64,000 nt of DNA from Struthio camelus. Its lineage: Eukaryota; Chordata; Aves; Struthioniformes; Struthionidae. Made by a program: the position numbers and the translations under genes. Under the pieces are notes generated by a model, which was given only the letters and a program-made list of their open reading frames with translations, searched no databases and was not told the origin of the DNA. Location of the stretch: contig NC_090942.1 in NCBI RefSeq assembly GCF_040807025.1, positions 82,131,987-82,195,986 on the forward strand, given 5' to 3'. This document shows, piece after piece, positions 59,001 to 64,000 of the stretch (within the stretch, counting starts at the first letter, position 1; each line of letters starts with the position of its first letter).

Positions 59001-59235
59001 GCTCTTCCTCAAAGAGAACACATCAAAATCAGGTCTTAACTTGACTTGCACTCTCCACAATGATGGAGTTTATATAATGAGTAGGGATATTACATTATTT
59101 ACAAGCTTGGAGCACCGGGTTTTTCTTAAGTATAATATATTTACGGACAGTTGGGAGTCACTAAGACGCTTTCCAGCCTTTGGACAAAACATGCTAATCT
59201 GTTCTATGTATTTGCCTGATGTGCGAGAAGTGTAA
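46185..59235 (+). CDS. KLHL42: Kelch-like protein 42 (BTB-Kelch CUL3 adaptor), complete, three exons
   Basis: Substrate adaptor of a Cullin-3 RING ubiquitin ligase; the mammalian protein (also KLHDC5) is reported to target katanin p60 and so affect microtubules in mitosis. Exons 46185-47068, 54615-54808 and 58784-59235 give 509 aa (human about 505). A Glu/Gly-rich N-terminus (1-24) is followed by the BTB domain (about 25-128: VVQIRLGDKCYPVCKRKLIE, QSDYFRALYRSGM), a BACK-like region (about 130-200) and Kelch repeats from about 225. The repeats carry the Gly-Gly pairs FIVGGYR, YAIGGQ, YVIGGYTTR and YLVGGC. LVNVRGYGSAMLDNYLFIVG and QSEDVLTVQSYN are near-identical to mammalian KLHL42. Both junctions restore the expected residue (Arg295, Asp360). 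The ATG has a good context (GAGCCATGT), and conserved sequence begins soon after it. Confidence 0.97.
50890..50903. repeat. Poly-T run
   Basis: Fourteen consecutive T in KLHL42 intron 1. Confidence 0.8.
51270..51735 (-). mobile_element. Ancient CR1 LINE fragment
   Basis: In order it shows GCCCTCTAGCGGTGTAGATTC, TCTCTAATATCTAATCTAAC, CCTCTCTATAACC, GAGCCCCAGATGC, CACTTGTCATTATTGAATTTC and CAATTTGTCAAAC. This is the order of a long, old CR1 type shared by birds, crocodiles and turtles, here in reverse orientation. It is much more diverged than the CR1 end at 30.6 kb. Confidence 0.8.
51861..51898. repeat. A-rich tract with a G-run
   Basis: A-run, AGAGGGGGG, then more A-runs. Low-complexity purine tract about 125 bases after the CR1 fragment. 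Confidence 0.75.
54615..54808 (+). CDS. KLHL42: KLHL42 coding exon 2 (Kelch repeats)
   Basis: 194 nt, acceptor GTCTTTCAG and donor GTACAG. It encodes SNFKLLAVNGKLYAIGGQ through KGKIYVIGGYTTR, residues 296-359. The sequence is almost unchanged from mammals. Confidence 0.96.
54809..58783 (+). other. KLHL42 intron 2, 4 kb
   Basis: A+T-rich intron. It holds a C-run (57,444-57,461), a short GA repeat near 56,290 and a pair of GTTTTCCAAGTG words near 55,760 and 55,790. No gene or known repeat family is recognised. Confidence 0.75.
57444..57461. repeat. Poly-C run interrupted by one T
   Basis: Seven C, one T, ten C. Low-complexity tract in KLHL42 intron 2. Confidence 0.85.
58784..59235 (+). CDS. 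KLHL42: KLHL42 coding exon 3 (last Kelch repeats)
   Basis: 452 nt, acceptor TTTATTTCAG. It completes Asp360 and encodes RNMNILQYCP to LPDVREV and TAA. Conserved landmarks are RKQQMLSVEETIYLVGG, ENTSKSGLNLTC and YIMSRD. The reading frame is also open 175 bases upstream into the intron, but that part has no family similarity. Confidence 0.96.
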
Positions 59236-61095
59236 CTGCATCAGGTTTTTCTTCTCAGGTCATTAATCATTCTTGTAAGAAATATTGCTCCCTCTAAATA
59301 ACTCCAGTTTCAGAATGTAATGTGGTTGCATAATGTAGGCATTAAACTATAGATTCTGTTCTTCAAAATATTGCAAAATCAAGTATCAAGAGAAATGCTT
59401 CCAGAACCATTTTTAAGGTTACAATCTAAAAATGTTATTGTTTTGGATTTAAAAGTCAACAAGAATTGTTTGCAATCTAAATATAACGTTATTGTGTTGG
59501 TAATTGATCATGGACTTCCAAAAGCAAAACTGATCAGTCTAGTTTTATTCTCCATGTTAATAGACGGTTTAGAAGATAAATAAGGAGTATGCATGGTGAA
59601 AGTGAAAATAGTTTAATAGCGTAAATAATGATACATCTAAGAGAAACCACAAAGGGCATGAATTATTCTAAGACACAGTTTTTACTCAAACCGTGTCCTG
59701 TTAAATGCACAATATTTAAGATTGTTTATACTCTTATAATATTATATATCTCTTCTACAGGAACAGGTGAGATTTTCAGAGATGTCAGCAATTGGGGTAC
59801 CACTGAGAAACATGAAATTCTGCTGAATTATTTGTGATGAAATGCTTTGGCAGGGGTTGGGAAGATTTGCCTGGAGGTTGAAGGTTGCTGGTTGGGTATT
59901 AGCTGATCCTTTAATGGAAATTGGTAGCATTTATTCCTGCCACTAGCGTAGAACTAAAAAGACTGTAAAATCAGATGGGAAGGTTTGCTGATCTTCAGAA
60001 GGGTTTTGTGTTTTAGTTAGTTGTCCTGTTAGAGAAAAAAGGAAGCAGATGTTGGCAACAAGATGTGTGTTAGGAAACTATGTGTGAACCACCACCGCGG
60101 CTGCATAGGCAAGCTCTGCACCAAGCACATCCAGCTTGATAATAGTCATCTGGGACAAAACAGAAGACAGGATCACTTAGTGTTTAAGGAACACAGCTGG
60201 GATGCTGGTTCTACACCAGCAGTTTCTCCACGTGAGAAAGTAGAGATTTAATTCTCCCTAACAGGCTCTTAATACACATAGATGCCTTTTTTAACCGGGG
60301 ATTCAGAAATCTGAATGTACATGTTAGTGTTCATTCTTTTGGAAACATAATGCCCTGAGCAGCTGCTGTATTATGACAACAGCATAAGACCAAGCAATGA
60401 CACTTCTGCCATGAAAAAGCAAGGTTACTTTCATAAGATTCTTAAGTGATGTATTTCTTAAATGTTTAATTTCAGAAGTGTCTTAGAGTAAATGTTAGCA
60501 GTGTGCCTCTGTCTGATGATAAATTAATCCCAGTCACATTGTGTTACTTGCTTCCGTTCATTTCTTTTCAGTACCAGATTCAGTACTCTGCAGTCATCCA
60601 AAACTCACCTCAGACTGGTATTGGTAGAGAGACTCTCATCTGAGTTGCAGCCTTCCCTTGTGTAGCAAATCAGCTGTGAAGAGCTGTCACTCACAGATTT
60701 GCAGACTGATATATCTAACCAATTCCTTTAAACTCAGTAATTTCTTAGTGCAGGTGGAAATGCAAAAACTATGACATGGTGTTTTAGGTATGATCATTCT
60801 TTTCACAAGAACCCCTTCCACACTGGGTTTATGTATGTGTTGGTTTCAGCTTCCTGTGATCAAATGACTGATGTGAAAATCTGGAGGATGTGTGCAAATG
60901 TAGAAGGGAAAGATAGCTCAGACTGTAAATAACAGGTGTGGTTTTGGGACCCTTACGTCAATCATCGGTACTGACACCTTCTACAATCAGAGATCAAAAC
61001 AGTTGTTGAATTCAGAGGTAGTACCAGGCTGTAGTAATGCTAAGTTGACTGTATTACAACAAGCTGAAATAAATATTAAATTAAAAAAATACTTA
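59236..61095 (+). other. KLHL42: KLHL42 3' UTR (estimated)
   Basis: The first canonical AATAAA after the KLHL42 stop is at 61068-61073, giving a 3' UTR of about 1.85 kb. The region is A+T-rich; small ORFs in it have no recognisable product. A longer or shorter end using variant signals is possible. Confidence 0.45.
61068..61073 (+). terminator. Polyadenylation signal AATAAA (KLHL42)
   Basis: AATAAA followed 30-50 bases later by GTGTGCAGTGTGGGTGGTCT, a good GU-rich downstream element. Confidence 0.55.
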
Positions 61096-64000
61096 TGGAG
61101 AAGTGTGCAGTGTGGGTGGTCTTCCACACCTCAGGAAAAAAAAACTTGTAATGACTGTCCCATGCCTTTCTCATTTTCTTACCATTACTGTAATGTTTCA
61201 TGTAAGGCACTCTTGAGCAGCTTGTGGGCAAGGAAGACTGGTTGAGACTCCCCAGCAGTGAGTATTTTAAAAATTGCTTCTTATCTAATGGAAATTTTTT
61301 TCGCTGATCCAATGTGCTCTTTTTTCTGCGTTGCTGGAAAAGAACTCCTAACTTAAAGACAAATAAGCTTGCTTTAAATGACGGTAATATAAATCTCAAG
61401 TTAGGGGCCTTGTATTTTGATTGACTGGAAATTCTTGAGTGTTAATCCTCGTCCTGCTTTTTACTTACTGTGTGGCCTTGGAGTGCTAACTCAAATTTCT
61501 TGCATCTGCATCCCCAAATGTAATATTTAGGTAGGAATATTAATCCTGTGGGGACACAAATTGTTTATCTGGTGTAGTAGGATTTGTAAAGCGTTTTGAA
61601 CATGAGAAGAAGTATATATATCCTCACTGTTGTAATTCTTTATCTGATTATTAAAACTGCTTCTTGAAAGGTATCAGAATAGAAGGTAGCTAGTAATTGC
61701 ATTTTGATCTCTGCTAATTGCCTTTACTACTAACTGGTGTCCACTTCCAGTCTGTTTCTCTCATTCCTTTTTTTCTTTTTCTTTTTTTTTTCCCTTTTGG
61801 TCACATAGTAGCCTATAGTTTGTCTAAGTTTCTTAGTCTTGGTGTTCTCAAGTCTGTGTCCAAATTCAGAACCTCTGCTTTCCTGCTGCGTCTGGGATAT
61901 CCAGTGTTTACATATCTCCTTTTCATCTTCTCTGTTTCATGGACTGATTCCACTAGATAATGACTAGTAAAAGCTGAATATGGTAGAAGATGATGTGAAG
62001 TTGAAAGCAGAAAGAACAACAGCCTCTGAAGTCTTGGGGGAGGAGTAAATGGAAAGATCTGGGAACTTTAGTTCCTTCCCATAAAATAGAGAAGCTTTTA
62101 AAAAGGTTGCTCAGATCAAGGCTAGGAGAGAGCATAATGGTTTCTTCCTTTCTGGGAATGGTTTGTGGTTTTCAATGTGAAATAAGAGTTGTGTGGGGCT
62201 TAAGTTTAGTCTCCCCGGCCAGTTTCCATAAGTTTCCCTTTCTGCCCTGTCAGTTGACCTTTCTTGGGCATAATGTCTGTGTTTTCCATTCTTTGAGGTT
62301 TTTCTATTGCTGCATCAATATCCAGTTTGTTTTGTCAGAATCTCATGGTACCACTTTGTTGATCTTTTCTATTTGTTAATCTGTTTTTCACAGTGATCTA
62401 GCTATCAATCACAGTGATGAAAGAGTGAAGCAATTTGTAATTCAGGTAGAACCTTTTCATTTATTTAATTCTGGGCTCCTGGAAGAGAAGTCTACAAAGC
62501 TACGAATGTTTTTTGTTTCATTTAATCCTCATTTTAGTGCGAAAAAGTGCTACAGGCATTCCGAGTTTGTGGGAATTGATCTGCGTCAGTATGCGAGAGA
62601 GAACAGAAGGCACAGAGTGTAATGACAACATTTAGCACATAACATGCTCACAGCCCTTGCACAAACAGAGATTAATCATCCCTATCGTCCCTGTAAGGTA
62701 AGATACGCACTGTAAATGGTGCTAAACCAGAGATGATTCTTGCGGTATCTCTCAGTATTGCCACTGAATTTTTAAGCAGTTACTAAGAATCCTCTTCAGA
62801 GAGCAGAAACCTGCAGCATCCATCGTAGGTTTTATTGATTTTGCATTTACAGTGATGACCAAAGGGTGGCTCCCCATACCCACAGTAAGTCTTAGAAACC
62901 AGAACAAAAGCTGTAAGGTACAGAGAGTTTCAACATTTTTCTTCACTATGTTAACACTGAGTATGTTTTCTATCTAATCAACTTGGAACCTGTTTCAGTA
63001 TAATTTTTGTCTTTTTTCCTAAAAAGGAGAGGGAAAGGAGTCTGGATTTTGTGAACTTTTAAAATTAGTATGCCAGTTATATATGGTATATGGATTTTTT
63101 TTTCTAAGAATATTGACATTGCCAGTAAACAAGTGTTACCTATGTCCTATGAATATCAATATTTTCTAAAGTATGTTTCAGTTTCTTTTTGGCAATTAGA
63201 AGCATGAAGTACATATATTTTCTGAAATACAAACTCTCTGCCTTTTGTAAAAGACAGGAAGTTACTGCAGTTACTGTATTTTTCTAGCAAAAGGCAGAGT
63301 ATTCACTGTCCAGTTTTAGATTATCCAGTTACACAGCGTGCCTCACATCTTCAGCTCATTGATACTTCATTGTGGAAGGTGTTCAGCACCTGACCTAAAC
63401 TGCTTCTTGTTTGTTGGCACTACTACAGCTCTTAAAGATGCAGCAGTGAAAGCCAACTCTCTGAATCCTACCTTCTTCACTCCTATTTTTAGTTCTAGCT
63501 TATGATTAATTGATTTTTTTTTCCATTGTCTGATATTTTCCAGGTGTTTTTAAGGTTGTGCCTTATGATAAGACACCCCTTATAAATAGTGTTCAGAAGT
63601 TAAAATAGTTTTCTCTGCCTCACCAGCTCTCGCCTACAAAGATTTTACCCAGCCATTGTGGGCCCCACAGTTGTATCATCCTTCTGTCAACATGCTTCTC
63701 TGATCTCCCTCCACATTCACCCTGCTCACCACCAGACTCTGTTATCTGAGCGCTCAAACTGATAACACTCTTGGATGAGGCTGAACTGATGGCGTAGTAG
63801 CTTCTGATGTGTTGCAATTCCTAATTCCTTTTCCCAGGGCAGACCTTAAATGCGCTGCTTCTGTTGTACAGTAATACTCCACTTGAGTTACAAGCTGCTG
63901 TCGGTCCACAAAACACTGCTGACATCAGATTTCTGATGTAACTGTCAACCTCCTGTGCACTGGAAGCTGCCTGGCTCTTTGAATATACATATTTCAGATT
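61096..64000. other. DNA downstream of KLHL42
   Basis: A+T-rich, with one MIR-like SINE at about 61,440-61,625. No coding exon is recognised. PTHLH, the next gene in mammals, is not seen before the window ends. Confidence 0.65.
61440..61625 (+). mobile_element. MIR-like SINE
   Basis: TTACTTACTGTGTGGCCTTGG, GCATCTGCATCCCCAAATG, AGGTAGGAATATTAATCC and TTTGTAAAGCGTTTTGAACA follow the order of MIR (core, CTCATCTGTAAAATG part, TAAAGCGCTTTGA part) in sense orientation. It is old but nearly full length from the core onwards. Confidence 0.65.

Noticed and set aside
61096-64000. PTHLH exon expected from mammalian synteny
   Set aside because: No sequence resembling the PTHrP peptide was found on either strand; the gene probably lies beyond the window.

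Overview
The window looks like part of a bird chromosome. It is A+T-rich, with intron-split genes spaced 9-11 kb apart, a short CR1 LINE 3' end carrying the ATTCTGTGA-type avian terminus (about 30,637-30,722), older CR1 pieces, and a few worn MIR-like (CORE-SINE) traces. I saw no bacterial or viral genes, tRNA, rRNA or CRISPR array.

Three protein-coding genes are supported by exon-by-exon similarity to known vertebrate proteins, with GT/AG junctions whose phases fit. They have the order and orientation of the human 12p11.22 block (MRPS35 + / MANSC4 - / KLHL42 +). (1) MRPS35 (mitochondrial ribosomal protein mS35), plus strand: the last three coding exons at 6574-6683, 8912-8981 and 20068-20346; earlier exons must lie upstream of the window. 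(2) MANSC4 (MANSC-domain type I membrane protein), minus strand, complete in three exons: 35508-35280, 30549-30415 and 30132-29444. (3) KLHL42 (BTB-Kelch adaptor of CUL3 ubiquitin ligase), plus strand, complete in three exons: 46185-47068, 54615-54808 and 58784-59235, starting in a CpG island.

Layout: 1-6573 intron of MRPS35, with an unusual G-rich block at 1.26-1.64 kb and a promoter-like CCAAT/TATA arrangement on the minus strand at 1.75-1.79 kb; 6.5-20.6 kb end of MRPS35; 20.6-29.4 kb convergent intergenic DNA; 29.4-35.5 kb MANSC4; 35.5-46.2 kb divergent intergenic DNA, with an unexplained pair of small ORFs plus an A-rich tract near 43.7-44.3 kb; 46.2-61.1 kb KLHL42 with a probable 1.85-kb 3' UTR; 61.1-64 kb downstream DNA with a MIR-like SINE. 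The genes act in unrelated processes (mitochondrial translation, membrane/secretory biology, ubiquitination); their proximity is conserved synteny, not an operon.

I found no clearly new biological system. The observations most worth checking are the G-rich/promoter-like island at 1.2-1.95 kb, a strong predicted mini-exon upstream of MANSC4 (38,508-38,539, minus), the unexplained ORF pair at 43.7-44.1 kb, an unclassified repeat pair at 22.7/23.7 kb, and possible PDZ-ligand and dibasic-cleavage motifs in MANSC4.
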